Positions 21,161 through 32,889 of a stretch of DNA of 64,000 bases are shown piece after piece (the stretch's first letter is position 1; every line of letters starts with the position of its first letter). Under the pieces are notes generated by a model that was not told the DNA's origin, did no database searches, and was given only the letters and a program-made list of their open reading frames with translations. The position numbers and the translations under genes were made by a program. Origin of the DNA: Anagrus nilaparvatae (Eukaryota > Arthropoda > Insecta > Hymenoptera > Mymaridae); contig JAKSXM010000007.1 in the NCBI GenBank assembly GCA_022575985.1, forward strand, positions 35,776,501 to 35,840,500, written 5' to 3'.

Positions 21161-24100
21161 TTTTTTTGTGCTTTTTATTTTTTTAAATTTTAAGAGCGCA
21201 AAAATTAATAAAAATTGTCTCAGAATCTTATTTTATTGCAAAAAAAGTTTTCCTTTTAGGTCCGGATAGGAAATATCCCTGGCTATCCGATTCTGTGGTT
21301 CAAAATTTTTTGCGAGCTGCGTATGCACGAGAAATAGAGTAAATACGTTACAACTTCTAAAATTCATAGCTCCCCAGCAGACAAACCAATTTTTCTTTTA
21401 AAATACCCAAAATTTTTATCTTCATGCACACTTTCTATGGTAAAATTTTTGTTTTGCCTTTTGGCTCCCTTAAAAATCTAGAGCAAAAAAACTGATTCCA
21501 AAATTTTCAATTTTTAAAAATTTCAAATTTCCCGCTAAGTCACGTGACCAATCAAAAATCTGATAAAAAATTTGGATTCCGTGGGAAATTTTACTTAAGA
21601 ATACATCTTTTTAAATTTTTAAAAACATGTTGAGACAGCGAGATTTGAAAGACTTTCCCGATTAATGTCAATTAATTTAGCACAATTAAAAAAAAAAAAA
21701 AATATTGTTAAATCCAGCTAAATGGTGTCGTTTTGCAAAATGACCATCGATTGACTCCAAAGAGCATTCCGGAATATTAGGGGAAAATCTGCACCGGAAT
21801 GAAATCTAAAAAACCTTTTGTAGATTGTTTAAACATAAAAAAAAAATAACTTCCCCGTTGGAATTTTGCCCCCAGCTGCCCTTCATGGTGCAGGAGTGGC
21901 AAAAACGTGCTTTTTTTCTCTTTTTTTTTTCAAAAATCGTTCAAAAATTCATATCTCTGGTTCCTTAGTACCAAAATAGGTCTAAATGGTCTTAAAAAAT
22001 TTGTCTTTTATACCGCTTTCACGTAAAAAAGTCAAAAAATAATTTTGCCCACTTTAGGAACCCTTAAATTCAAAAATACTGAAGACTAACGTTAAAAATT
22101 TTACTTTAAAATTCAATTATTTTGCTATATCAAAAATAACCTCTCTGGAAAATTTATATGTTTTTTATCTTTCAAAGTCCTTCAAAATAAGCCCGGTTAG
22201 AGCAAATTTGAGCCGTGGAAACCGTCAAAATTTCAAAAAAACCAAAATTTTTTATGGGGTTTTTTTGAAGATAACAAGGGGATTGTCAACTGTTTGGGAA
22301 TACGATTTGCTTCTAACTTTCAAAACAGGTTGTGGTAGTTGAGAAAATATCCTTCATACCCTCAGTTTACCTGAATGGGCCTCCTGGGCCTAGAAATTAA
22401 ACCCTATAGCAGGGTTGTATGCTATATAAGATAGGACTTTTTAGGCTATCTTCTAAATGGCGCTGCTACCTTGTAATTAAACCAAATACCTTCCGGTAAG
22501 CCTCATTTTTTTTGAGTTTTTATCACCTTTTGACCCTCGTAAACCGCATTTTTTTATCAGTAATTCTCTTACCGTTATAGTTAATAAACCAAATGAACAT
22601 ATTTGGCAAAAAATGACCAATTTTTAAGTTGCTGCAAAAATTGTAATTTTTGACTTGAATGGGTCTTATAGAACTCAAAATTTTTGTGCAAGCTCCTAGT
22701 ATTTAAAAATTCTTTACTTATTTATTTTTGATCAATTGTTTGCGTGATATAAAAATTTAAAGTCAGAGTTCCGCTTTAAGATATTTTAATAAACGCTAAT
22801 ATTTTAAAGACCATCTTTATTGAGCTAAATCACAAAAAAAACTGAAGCAAAAGGAACGAGTAAAAATCTTTTAAAAACTAGGAGCTTGCACAAAAATTTT
22901 GAGTTCTATAAGACCCATATAAGTCAAAAATTACAATTTTTGCAGCAATTTAAAAATTGGTCATTTTTGGCCAAATATGTTCATTTGGTTTATTGACTAT
23001 AACGGTAAGAGAATTACTGATAAAAAAATGCGGTTTACGAGGGTCAAAAGGTGATAAATACTCAAAAAAAATGAGACTAACCGGAAGGTATTTGGTTCAA
23101 TTACAAGGTAGCAGTGCCATTTAGAAGATAACCTAAAAAGCCCTATCTTATATAGCATATAACCCTGCTATAGGGTCTAATTTCTAGGACCAGGAGGCTC
23201 ATTCAGGTAAACTGAGGGTATGAAGGATATTTTCTCAACTACCACAACCTGTTTTGAAAGTTAGAAGCAAATCGTATTCCCAAACAGTTGACAATCCCCT
23301 TGTTATCTTCAAAAAAATCCCATAAAAAATTTTGGTTTTTTTGAAATTTCCCGTGGCTCAAATTTGCTCTAACCAGGCTCATTTTGAAGGACTTTGATAG
23401 ATAAAAAACATATAAATTTTCCAGAGAGGTTATTTTTGATATAGCAAAATAATTTAATTTTAAAGTAAAATTTTTAACGTTAGTCTTCAGTATTTTTGAA
23501 TTTAAGGGTTCCTAAAGTGGGCAAAATTTTTTTTGACTTTTTTACGTGAAAGCGGTATAAAAGACGAATTTTTTAAGACCATACCTATTTTGGTACTAAG
23601 GAACCAGAGATATGAATTTTTGAACGATTTTTGAAAAAAAAAGAGAAAAAAGGCACGTTTTTGCAATTCCAACGGGGAAGTTATTTTTTTTTTTATGTAT
23701 AAACAATCTACAAAAGGTTTTTTAGATTTCATTCCGGTGCAGATTTTCCCCTAATATTCCGGGATGCTGTTTTTATATATATGAAACATGATTCCTCCCA
23801 TTTATTTAGCCCTCTAGGTGCAAAAGTGCCCACATTGCGCCCATTTGAATTTGTTTGGAAGTTTTCAAATTTACTCATAATTTTTTTAGCAATTAATTTA
23901 TAAAACCGAAAAGATGCACAAAAATAGATATATAAGTATCAATAGATACCCCTATGAAAAATTTCCCGGTTAGTTCAATTTTTTGGTTGGTATTAGCCGA
24001 AAATGCTTCAAGACGCCAGAAATGAAGATTTCGACGTATTTACTCGATTTCTCGCACATGCACAGCTCGCAAAAAATTTTAAGCCAAGGAATCGGATAGC

Positions 24101-24222
24101 CAGGGAAATTTCCTATCCGGGACTAAGAGTATAACTTTTTTTGCAATAAAATAAGAGTCTGAGACAATTTTTAGTAATTTTTGCGCTCTTAAAATTTAAA
24201 AAAATAAAAAGCAGTAAAAAAA
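21161..24222. repeat. Foldback element FB3, about 3.06 kb, containing the shared core
   Basis: The arms of about 1.5 kb pair throughout: TTAAGAGCGCAAAAATTA (21192 and inverse near 24185), GGATAGGAAAT...CCCTGGCTATCCGATTC (about 21265 and 24090), CTTTTGTAGATTGTTTA (about 21815 and 23705), and CACTTTAGGAACCCTTAAAT (about 22050 and 23510). Between about 22375 and 23205 lies the shared core seen in FB6-FB9. Transcription in either direction would give a hairpin of about 1.5 kb stem. No ORF of substance. Confidence 0.93.
22375..23205. repeat. Shared foldback core, copy in FB3
   Basis: Itself palindromic. From each side inward: GGCC(T/C)...TAGAAATTA, CTATCTTATATAGCAT, ACCAAATACCTTCCGGT, AAACCGCATTTTTTTATCAG, GTTTATT.ACTATAACGGTAA, then AATTTAAAAATTGGTCATTT (about 22943) and a centre near 22790. 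The same ordered motifs occur at about 39665-40515, 48290-49070, 53930-54680 and 56765-57625. Confidence 0.85.
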
Positions 24223-24444
24223 GTAATTTGGCTGTAAAAAATCAAGAAGACCTAGGAGGCTAAAAATTAGGGAAGTAACTTATTTTCGATAGTACTTTGA
24301 GAAAAAATATTTTGGGACTGATTTGAAGACCCAAGAATTAGGTTTACATACACTTGAGGAATATCGACCTATATACTATATATACAGGGTATTTCTGAAT
24401 ACGTGGTACATCAGGAACGTTAGGTAAAATATATAGTTAAGAAT
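24223..24444. other. Spacer with ACAGGGTATTTCTGAATACG motif
   Basis: Short spacer between FB3 and FB4. TATATACAGGG strings of this sort are common at ends of insect elements, but no partner was found here. Confidence 0.3.
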
Positions 24445-25459
24445 CAGCGACGAAATCGCTATTACCGACAGAGATAAAGATTTTTTTTAAAAACGAGTTA
24501 ATTAAAAATGGACTCCAATTTAATAAAAAAACATTTTTATAATATATGCAGCAATATTATTATAATATTTCGTAATCAATATTATTGATTTAATATTATT
24601 AGTTTATGTTCCGTATTGTAAATTATTGTAAATATACCTTTATTGTAATATAATATGTAAACACGCCTTAATTTATGCATAGAAAGAGATAGGTAATATC
24701 AAGCGCTACCTGTCTGTGTAGAGTACGCATTCAGCCGTATACCAGCACACACGTATTAATAAATCATCTTATCATCTTATCAATCACAGTATCAATTATT
24801 ATTATTACATCCACTCGCATCCACTCCAATATTCCACTAATTAACCTCTAAATTACTTCAATATTGTTCATTAAAATACTTATGCATAAATACTTCTAAA
24901 ATAAAAAATGATACATAAAATTGGGTGATAATGTAATTGTTTAATTTTAAATAAAATATCCCAGTTTTTTTTTAATGAAACAAATAAAATATTAAATAAA
25001 TAATCGTGTTTGTTATAATTTAAATATGCATTATTTTAATATAATTAAATATCTGCTAAAAATCTGATATGAAAATTTTTTTCTATAGATTAAAGCACGT
25101 TGTTATTTTACAATATTATACTTTAATTGTGCACGAATAATAATATTCAAATCTTTAACAAACAAGATTATTTACTTAATATTTTATTTATTCCATTAAA
25201 AAAAACTGGGATATTTTATTTACAATTCAACAGCCCTTTCTTTTAAATTATCTCTCAATTTTATGTGTCATTTTTTTAAAAGAATTTATGCATAAGTAAA
25301 CTTATAATATTAAATAAATAATATTGCTTACTAAATATTATTATTACTGCACTTTTTATAAAAATAATGTTTTTTTATTAGATTGGAGTCCATTTTTAAA
25401 CATCTCGCAAAATTTCAAGAAAAATCTTTATCGCTGTCGGTAATAGCGATTCCGTCGCT
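24445..25459. repeat. Foldback element FB4, about 1.0 kb
   Basis: The end AGCGACGAAATCGCTATTAC pairs with GTAATAGCGATTCCGTCGCT at 25440-25459. The pairing continues through AAAATGGACTCCAAT and ATTGGAGTCCATTTTT, and through inner AT-rich arms (AAATATCCCAGTTTTTTTT at about 24955 against AAAAAAAACTGGGATATTT near 25200). No ORF. The interior is more diverged than the tips. Confidence 0.85.
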
Positions 25460-25589
25460 TATTTAATTTGTGAACTAATGTTATACCGACATTTCTTAAC
25501 GTCACGTGAAAATTTGGGTCAAAACGAAGCAAATACGCCTTTCAGGACAACATGGAACAATACCAATACCTCAATCACGCTATGGGGAT

Positions 25590-25630
25590 TGGCACGCGTA
25601 GCGCGCAGGGGACGAAGCCCAGCCCCCTAG
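25590..25630 (+). mobile_element. Helitron A, 3' end only
   Basis: GC-rich stretch with a short hairpin (GGGGACGAAGCCCAGCCCCC) ending in CTAG followed by T, the form of a Helitron 3' terminus. The 5' limit could not be found. Confidence 0.5.
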
Positions 25631-25632
25631 TA

Positions 25633-26089
25633 TCTCTATATATTATAAAGTTATAACCGCGGCCGCCGCTGTCGAATGACAACGTTGGGCCAATCTGACA
25701 CTTTTGGGCAACTCTGACACTTTTGGGCCATTCTGACATTTTTGGGCCAATCTGACACATTTGGACCCTTCTGACACTTTTAGGCCAATCTGACACTTTT
25801 AGGCCATTCTGACATTTTTGGGCCAATAAGATACTACTGGGCAAAACCGGCCCTTGTGGGTCTAAGTGATTTTATTTTTTTTTATTTTTAAGCAGATAAT
25901 TCAATTAATTATAAACCTATTTACGAATTTGAAAATAAAAGAAAAACAATATAATCAATATTTTTATTTGAAAGTAATTATTCAAATTGTATTTAAAATT
26001 TTAAATTTATTGTTCTCATGACTAACCCACTTTTTCAATCACTCTACGGGGGTCGGCGCGCGAATGGCGCAGGAGGCGAAGCCCCCTAG
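25633..26089 (+). mobile_element. Helitron B, short non-autonomous, with minisatellite
   Basis: Begins TCTCTATATATTATAAAG immediately after the CTAG-T of the previous element and ends in a hairpin plus CTAG (GGAGGCGAAGCCCCCTAG) followed by T. Helitrons start TC and end CTRR with a nearby hairpin and insert at AT. The 457-bp interior has eight 19-bp units. No Rep/helicase gene. Confidence 0.6.
25687..25838 (+). repeat. Minisatellite, 8 units of 19 bp
   Basis: Units read GGGCCAATCTGACACTTTT with small changes (CAACT, CATT, TTCT variants). Eight consecutive 19-bp units fill 25687-25838 inside Helitron B. Confidence 0.9.
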
Positions 26090-26095
26090 TATATA

Positions 26096-27216
26096 TCTTA
26101 ATACTATATATATCTGAAAATTTATTTGTCTGTTTGTTTGTTTGTTTGTTTGTACTCTAATTACTCACGAACCACCGAACCGATTGGCATGAAACCGGCG
26201 TCAAAATGAAGAAAAAAAATGCGGGTGACATAGGCCCTATATTTTCTGATTAGCTATCGTAGTTTTTGAGATATTTAATTTTTAGTAATTTTGAACTTGA
26301 TAACATTTTTTAAAAATTTTAAGAAAAATTGAAATATCTCGAGACTACCGAAAAATTTTTGTATCGCACTTCATAGTATTCGATTCAGCACTAATTTTTA
26401 CGTATTCTCTGAAATTTTTATTCAAAACGGAGGTATCTTTAAAATTTTATAAAATATTTTTAAAGCTTGTAAAAAAATTTTTTTCATTTTTTTATTTTTT
26501 ATGGTATTTTTAATCATTTAGTTGTGGGTCAATCAAAAAATTGATTGGGTTAAAATAATTTTTGGGTTTTAAAAATAATTATAATAAAAATAAGACAAAT
26601 TCAAGAAATTAATGGATATAATATAATTTTTTTCGTTAAAAAAATAAATTAGTTAATATTAGTTTTAATTACATTTTCTACGATATTTAAAATTTTTTTT
26701 AAATTAAAATATAGGAAAAACGCTGCCAAATTATTGGCACTACAGTTCTTTAAGCAATGCAAATATTCATATGAGTTAAAATTTTTTACTATATCTTAAT
26801 ACAATATATATTTATATGAGTTAAAATTTTTTACTATATATTATATTTATTCAACTCAAATTTTAGGGTATAGTTTGGGGTGATAAGAAAGTCCCTCAGC
26901 CATAGTTTTAGTCCTCTAGCACCTCATGGGCCCGAAATATGTCTGTTTAAAGGTCCAAAAATAGCCTGATTTGGTCCATTTTCAAAATTAAGCCATTCCT
27001 TCGAATTTACTACAAATTTTATCTTATTGGTCACATTTGAACTGGTAAAAGGTCTACATTAAGAAAAAAATTTTAGTTTATTTCAAGGAGTTAATTTTTT
27101 TTGGTATTGATATATATTTTGGACAATAACAACATGATAATAATAAAAAATCCATATCAACAACACCGGGAATAGATCAGGGGGGGGGGCAGAGCCCCCC
27201 CTCTCACCCATGCTAG
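26096..27216 (+). mobile_element. Helitron C, 1.12 kb non-autonomous
   Basis: Starts TCTTAATACTATATATATCT right after Helitron B, with the (TTTG)n tract and ACCGATTGGCATGAAACCGG motif common at insect Helitron 5' ends. It ends with a perfect GC hairpin (GGGGGGGCAGAGCCCCCCC) about 13 nt before CTAG and T. The interior has no ORF but holds CGCTGCCAAATTATTGGCAC at about 26727, matching the end of the insertion at 38706, and a 40-bp direct duplication near 26775-26850. The same 5' end recurs alone at 31044. Confidence 0.75.
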
Positions 27217-27352
27217 TATATATATATTCAAAATGACCCAACATACACAATGTTATATTCAGCAGCGTGCATAAAAGTTACTTTTACTTTTTAAAGTAGG
27301 ATATCTTTAACGCACTTTTTAAATGTATGAAACTTGTGATATTTATATGAAT

Positions 27353-29002
27353 TCCCGTATCGAAAAATCCTGTGCAAGCGTTGTGCACAACGTTGTGCAC
27401 AAGATGTACACAAGTTTGTACACAAGCTTGTGCACAAGCTTGTGCACAAAATCGTAAAATTTTGTGCATAAAATAGAAAAAAACTTAGTTTTAATAAAAA
27501 TGGACGGGAAACCGAAATATAGTCCTCCAAAAGTCCAGGTAATACTTAGGAAGATATTATTAATTAAAAATATAATTTGCCGAAAAAAGGGTCTAAAAGT
27601 ATTCCAATATGGCGTATCCGAAAACTCTAAAAACACCCGAAATAAATTTTCTGTATTAGATTTGGGTTTTCAAGATCAATGAAAACCAATTTGAAATGTA
27701 AATTTTCATAATTTGACCGTGCAAATTTATTTCGGTTTTTTGATATGGCGGAACCGAAAATTTCAAAAACACCCGAAAATAAATTTTTTGCATTAGATTT
27801 TGGATTTCAAGATAAATAAAAACTAATTTGAGATGATAATTTTCATATTATGACCTCGCAAAAAATTTTCGGTTTTCCAATATGGCGGACCTGAAAATTT
27901 CAAAAACTCCCGAAAATCAATTTTCTGCATTAGATGTAGGTTTTTAAGCTCATTAAAAACGAATTTGAGATGCAATTTTTTATAATTTGATCTTGCAAAT
28001 ATTTTTCGTTTTTTTCAACATGGCGGACTCGAAAATTTCAAAAACACCCGAAAATCAATTTTCTGCATTATATTTTGGTTTTCAAGATCAATGAAAACGA
28101 ATTTGAGATACAAATTTTCATAATTTAACCTTGCAAATATTTTTCGGTATTCCAATATGGCGGACCCAAAAATTTAAAAAAACACCCGAAAAACAATTTT
28201 TTGCATTAGATTTGGGTTTTAAAGCTCATTAAAAACGAATTCGAGATGCAATTTTTTATAATTTGATCTTGCAAATATTTTTCGGTTTTCCAATTAGTGG
28301 ACCGGAATACTTCAAATACACCCTAACATCAATTTTCGGGTCTGCCATATTGGAAAACCGAAAAATATTTGCAAGATCAAATTATAAAAAATTGCATCTC
28401 GAATTCGTTTTTATTTGTCTTGAAAACCCAAATCTATTGCAAAAAATTGATTTTCGGGTGTTTTTGAAATTTTTGGGTCCGCCATATTGGAAAACCCAAA
28501 AATATTTGCGAGGTCATAATATGAAAATTTGCATCTCAAATTAGTTTTCATTGATCTTGAAAACCAAAATATAATGCAGAAAATTAATTTTCGGGTGTTT
28601 TTGAAATTTTCGGGTCCGCCATATTGGAAAACCGAAATAAATTTGCACGGTCAAATTATTAAAATTTAAATCTCAAATTGGTTTTCATTGATCTTGAAAA
28701 CCCAAATCTAATACAGAAAATTTATTTTCGGGTGTTTTTAGAGTTTTCGGATACGCCATATTGGAATACTTTTAGACCCTTTTTTCGGCCAATTATATTT
28801 TTAATTAATAATACTTTCCTGAGTATTACCTGGATTTTTGGAGGACAATATTTCGGTTTCCCGTCCATTTTTATTAAAACTAAGTTTTTTTCTATTTTAT
28901 GCACAAAATTTCGCGATTTTGTGCACAAGCTTGTGTACAAACTTGTGTACATCTTGTGCACAACGTTGTGCATAACGCTTGCACAGGATTTTTCGATACG
29001 GG
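27353..29002. repeat. Foldback element FB5 with tandem-unit arms
   Basis: The end CCCGTATCGAAAAATCCTGT pairs with the inverse at 28982-29002. Next inside are repeated TTGTGCACAA and TTGTACACAA palindromes (27370-27450 and 28918-28975). Each arm then consists of about four to five diverged units of about 135 bp (TTTTCGGTTTTCCAATATGG, AAAAACACCCGAAAATCAAT, AATTTTCATAATTTGACC), direct within an arm and inverted between arms. The turning point is near 28310-28340. Arms made of tandem units are the hallmark of classic foldback elements. No transposase. Confidence 0.92.
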
Positions 29003-29600
29003 TTTCACCAAATTCAACTTCAAAACCTTCTTAATTGATACATTATAAATTTATATCTCTTTTTTCAAAATAACTATTTTTATACAAAGAGAACACACTC
29101 TAAAAAGCATAGATTTTTATCACACAAAAGTCTTAATCTTTTAGGTAACTACACAGTTTTTCTAACATTTTTAGAATTTTAGCTTTCAAAATTCATGTAT
29201 AAAATCAAAATAATTTCTTGGGGCATAAACCCGTTATAGAAATGGAACCAAAAATGAAAAAAAATTTTTATCCTGATATTTTTTACTGGTTATAATCACA
29301 TATCACAAATGTTAGGGCCATAAATTAAAATAAGTTTAACTTACTTTACTAACTAAAATCGCAATCACTTTCTAGTAAACATGTTTTTCCAAAGCAAATA
29401 AATCTTTGAAATAATTCAAAAAGTTCAAAAACAACTTTTCATTTTAATAAAAAGAATCTTTATCTCCTTCAAGGTTATAAATTGAATAGATAATTAATAA
29501 AAGTTTGATTTAAAACACTGTGTGTTTTATTTACTTTACTTTGTTTATAGATTTTCCTAAACACTTTCAGAAATCTAAAATATAAGTATTTTATTTACAG
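29003..29600 (+). other. Presumed intron upstream of the 29.6-kb exon
   Basis: AT-rich, no ORF. It ends in the acceptor-like TATTTTATTTACAG at 29587-29600. If the exon is real, the next exon upstream lies beyond FB5 or further left; none was recognised. Confidence 0.35.
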
Positions 29601-30767
29601 TTTAACTAAAGAAACTAAAAACTGCAGTTGTAAACCAAATTCATCAATAAATTTCCCGTTTCGAAAAGACTCTGCAATTTCGCAAAATAACAAGAAATGT
29701 AGATCTATGAAATATGAACCTTCGATAAATTCAGAAAATCCAGCTGAAATGAATGAGTCAACTTATAATAAGCATAGTATTATAAATAGATCTTATAATA
29801 AATTAAATATTAAACAAGAATTTGTAGGTGATAAGTTAGAAAATAAAAAGGATCTGAAATTTGTTCCAAGTAAAATTGTATCATTTGGAAGTGTTGAAGA
29901 AAGTGAATTGAATCTTAATCCATCTTCGCAATTAATTCTTCAAAAATTAAATGGTAACTAAATACATACTTTAAAATGTTTATTTTATTTTGTTTTTTAT
30001 TTAATTTTCTTCCAATCATTATATTCGACAAAAATAAAGAAATTAAACAAATGAAAGTACATTACGTTGATATTTTATTAATTATATTTAAAAATATCTG
30101 TGATTTGTAACTTTCATTTTTAATTTTTTTTACAATTTAAATTATTTATAATTTTTACACAATAAGTTTCAGTCATAAATTCTCGTAATCAATTTTATAT
30201 TATGTAGATTTAAACATAACTAAATAATTAAACTAAATTATTTAATTTACTTAAATAATTTAGTTGAAAATAAATTGAAAATATTTGATAATGACGATAA
30301 GATTTACAATTTCTAATACAAGTTGAGGGAGATAAAAAAGAAGTAAAAATTTAAAATATCCCCATCTACCAAAAAAAATTTTTTTTGTTTATATTTTGGG
30401 TTTATAAAATAAAAATTATAGTCTGTTCAAGGAAAATGAGTGATACATGTGGAATTCCAGGGAAATTGGAATCCCTGCTAACTCTGGGATTCGCTATATT
30501 TTTGGTGTAAAAAGAAGTGATTACATTACCCCTTACAGAAGACGACTACAAAAATTTTAAAAGAATCTATTCCAAAGAATATTAATATATAATTGACTTT
30601 CAGTATTTTCTTTTGAAAGTTTTAATCTTGCGCCTAGCTTTTTCGCGCCTATATATTGTATTCGTTCTTTAAAATTTCAAATTTTAATTGCAGGAGTTGT
30701 TTTGATTGTACTTGTTTTAATTACTTTGTTTATATTAGTGTTATTAATTCGGGTCCTTTACAGATAA
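29601..30767 (+). CDS. Last two exons of a putative tail-anchored membrane protein
   Basis: Exon A 29601-29953 follows an acceptor (TATTTTATTTACAG). It is open for about 117 codons (polar, Asn/Ser/Lys-rich, with SFGSVEESELNLNPSSQLIL near its end) and closes at AATG/GTAACT. Exon B begins at 30694 after TTTTAATTGCAG. Splicing puts G plus GA together as a Gly codon and yields VVLIVLVLITLFILVLLI, then RVLYR and stop: one strongly hydrophobic helix of about 18-20 residues at the extreme C-terminus with a basic end. AATAAA follows at 30839. Phase agreement, a helix that appears only in the spliced frame, and the poly(A) signal together favour a real gene. The topology suggests a tail-anchored ER or nuclear-envelope protein. 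The family is not recognised and upstream exons are not identified. Confidence 0.55.
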
Positions 30768-30838
30768 GAAGAAAAAAGAATTTTCGTTTAATAATTTTAG
30801 GTAGAAATAATTAACTTAAACACATGAAAATTGTTGCA

Positions 30839-30844
30839 AATAAA
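30839..30844 (+). promoter_or_regulatory. Polyadenylation signal AATAAA
   Basis: Lies 72 bp after the exon B stop in GCAAATAAAGATAAT. Fits as the cleavage signal of the two-exon gene, though AATAAA is frequent by chance in AT-rich DNA. Confidence 0.4.
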
Positions 30845-31043
30845 GATAATTTATTAAAGAATACAGTTTTATTTGTTATTTTTTTTTCTTAATTATGGCG
30901 CTGATGGTTGCTAGTCACGCATAAGACCTTTCTTGCTTGCATGCAGTCTAAAGGCTGCTGGGATCATCTTAAACACACGAAACTGAAAAATTTTCATATC
31001 TTATATGTAATATCTTATATCGTATGTAGTATCTTATATCTTA

Positions 31044-31165
31044 TCTTATATACTATATATATTTAAAAATTTATTTGTTTGTTTGTTTGTTTGTTTGTCT
31101 CTAAGAACCGCCAAACCGATTGGCATGAAACCGGTGTCAAAATAAAGAAAAAAAAGCTGCTGCAA
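31044..31165 (+). mobile_element. Helitron 5' end fragment
   Basis: TCTTATATACTATATATAT, the (TTTG)n tract and CCGATTGGCATGAAACCGG, matching the first 120 bp of Helitron C, then diverging at about 31165. No CTRR end was found downstream, so it is a truncated copy. Confidence 0.65.
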
Positions 31166-32486
31166 TTGTTAAAGGAGGATGATTGAAATAGGAAGGTAAT
31201 TGCGGTAGTAGAACGTCTTGGATATTGGGAACTAAGCTGGCATTCGCCGGTACTAAAGGAAAACCAAAACTTCCGAGAGCACAGTTAATCACGCAGTATT
31301 CAAATTCTACTTTCACTTTTATTGAGAATAATTATTTAATAAATTAAATATTTAGTTTAAAGAAAAATAAAAACAGAATGGGTACTATGAGTTTTGAACT
31401 CGACCTGTGCTAGCTCTGAGCTACTGCGCTCAATTTTCTGAGAAGTATTTAGTGAAATTTTTGAAAAAACAGTTTTGTACATTTGCTACTAGAAGTCTAT
31501 TAAAATAAGTTCAAAAATGTGTTTTAATAACTAACCACATAAAATCCTAATTATTAATTTTTAAAAATTAGATTCATATATGAAGTTTTGCTGCTAGCTA
31601 TAAGAAATGATTTATTTTTTAAAAGTTCAAAAACGATCTTTTAACACTACAATGCAGTTTTTTAAAATTAATAATTGGAATATTATATGGTAATATATAT
31701 TAAAACACATCTTTGAACATATTTTAATAGCCTTCTGAAAAGCATCCGGATATAGTAATCCAAATATGGATTAAAACTGTAAATATACAGTTTGAACCAT
31801 AGCTTCCCTCCTGGAAAAAAAAGAACATAGCATCGTAATATCTCCATTTTTTGGCACATAATATGGGATATTATGGGATAATATTTCATAAACAAACAAA
31901 AAAAAATAAAAAAATGTAAAATTTTCATCAGAATATTAATATAAGGATTTATAGGCAATAATAGGTCAAGTTGTCAGCGACGCGATGCAGCATCGATGCA
32001 AGCGATGCAAAAATTTTTTTCTCTTAATTATGTTCCTAAGTATTCAGAAAACATTATGGATTGCATATAACATTTTGCAATACTCTACATCACTCTGCAT
32101 CACAATAGCTAAGGCGCCAGCCTTACGATTCTGAAATCAGAATTTCTAAATTCAAAATGGCGGACTCAAAATTGATGATTCTTAACCTAAAAGTCGATAA
32201 TTTAAGCGATTTCAAGCATCTTAAAGTTGTTTAAACAGTTTTCAGGGATGCTGAACACGATTTCGAAATCAGATTTTAAAAATTAAAAATGAGGGACCTA
32301 AAGTGACAGATTGCGAACCTCAATATCGGTAGTTTATAACAGGCTTAAAATGTTTAAAATCATTTAAATTATTGATTGTAATAAGCAAAATTTTCTAAGA
32401 TAAGATTAATAAATATTAAAATTTTTGTATTATGGATCTATAATAAAAATTAAAATTAAATCTATAAAAAAAAACGTGCTCTATAC
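31166..32486. other. Unannotated stretch
   Basis: AT-rich. Contains a tRNA-like scrap (31376-31440, minus) and an AAAATGGCGGACTC motif at 32155 that resembles foldback unit sequences in FB5. No exon or gene recognised. Confidence 0.4.
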
Positions 32487-32730
32487 ACTCTTAGATTTAT
32501 CCAACACTGCACTACAGAGACATTACGTACGTGACTAGTACAGGCATTAATTATACCTCATTTTGATTATTGCTCAGTTGTTTACTTAAATGCAAATAAC
32601 ACATTAGAAATGAGGTTACAAAGACTATGCAATTCCGGACTGAGGTATATTTACGGCAAACGCAAAGATGAATATATAAATTTCACTTATTTTAATAATT
32701 TATTTAGAATTAACTGTACCATGTACATGC
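32487..32730 (+). pseudogene. Non-LTR retrotransposon RT C-terminal scrap
   Basis: One frame reads TLRFIQHCTTETLRT, stop, LVQALIIPHFDYCSVVYLN, then RLQRLCNSGLRYIYGKRKDE. The PHFDYCSVVY and LQR..N...R.I....+DE spacing is typical of the region after the RT domain in CR1/L2/jockey-like elements. Only about 80 codons remain, with a stop. It is unlike R1-A and R1-B and so represents a further element family. Confidence 0.65.
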
Positions 32731-32889
32731 AACCAACTAATTGACTGTAATACCTTTGACAAATTATTAAATTTTAATTATTTAGAATAATAAGTATTGA
32801 ATAATAAATATTCGAAAAAAAAATTTTTTTATTGCTCGATAATAAGGAGAGTATTTAAACTGATTGAAATAATGTATAAGAACCTTTAT

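Noticed and set aside
27284..27636. Overlapping ORFs such as CAQACAQACVQTCVH in FB5
   Set aside because: They translate the repeated TTGTGCACAA words; no domain and no codon signal.
31376..31440. tRNA-like sequence on the minus strand (GCAGTAGCTCAGAGCTAGC, then GTCGAGTTCAAAACTC)
   Set aside because: A-box-like and B-box-like words are present, but they are too close together, there is no anticodon arm and the acceptor ends do not pair. At best a tRNA-derived scrap.
31683..31958. 91-codon hydrophobic minus-strand ORF
   Set aside because: AT-rich composition alone produces Phe/Ile/Tyr-rich ORFs; there is no splice or family support.
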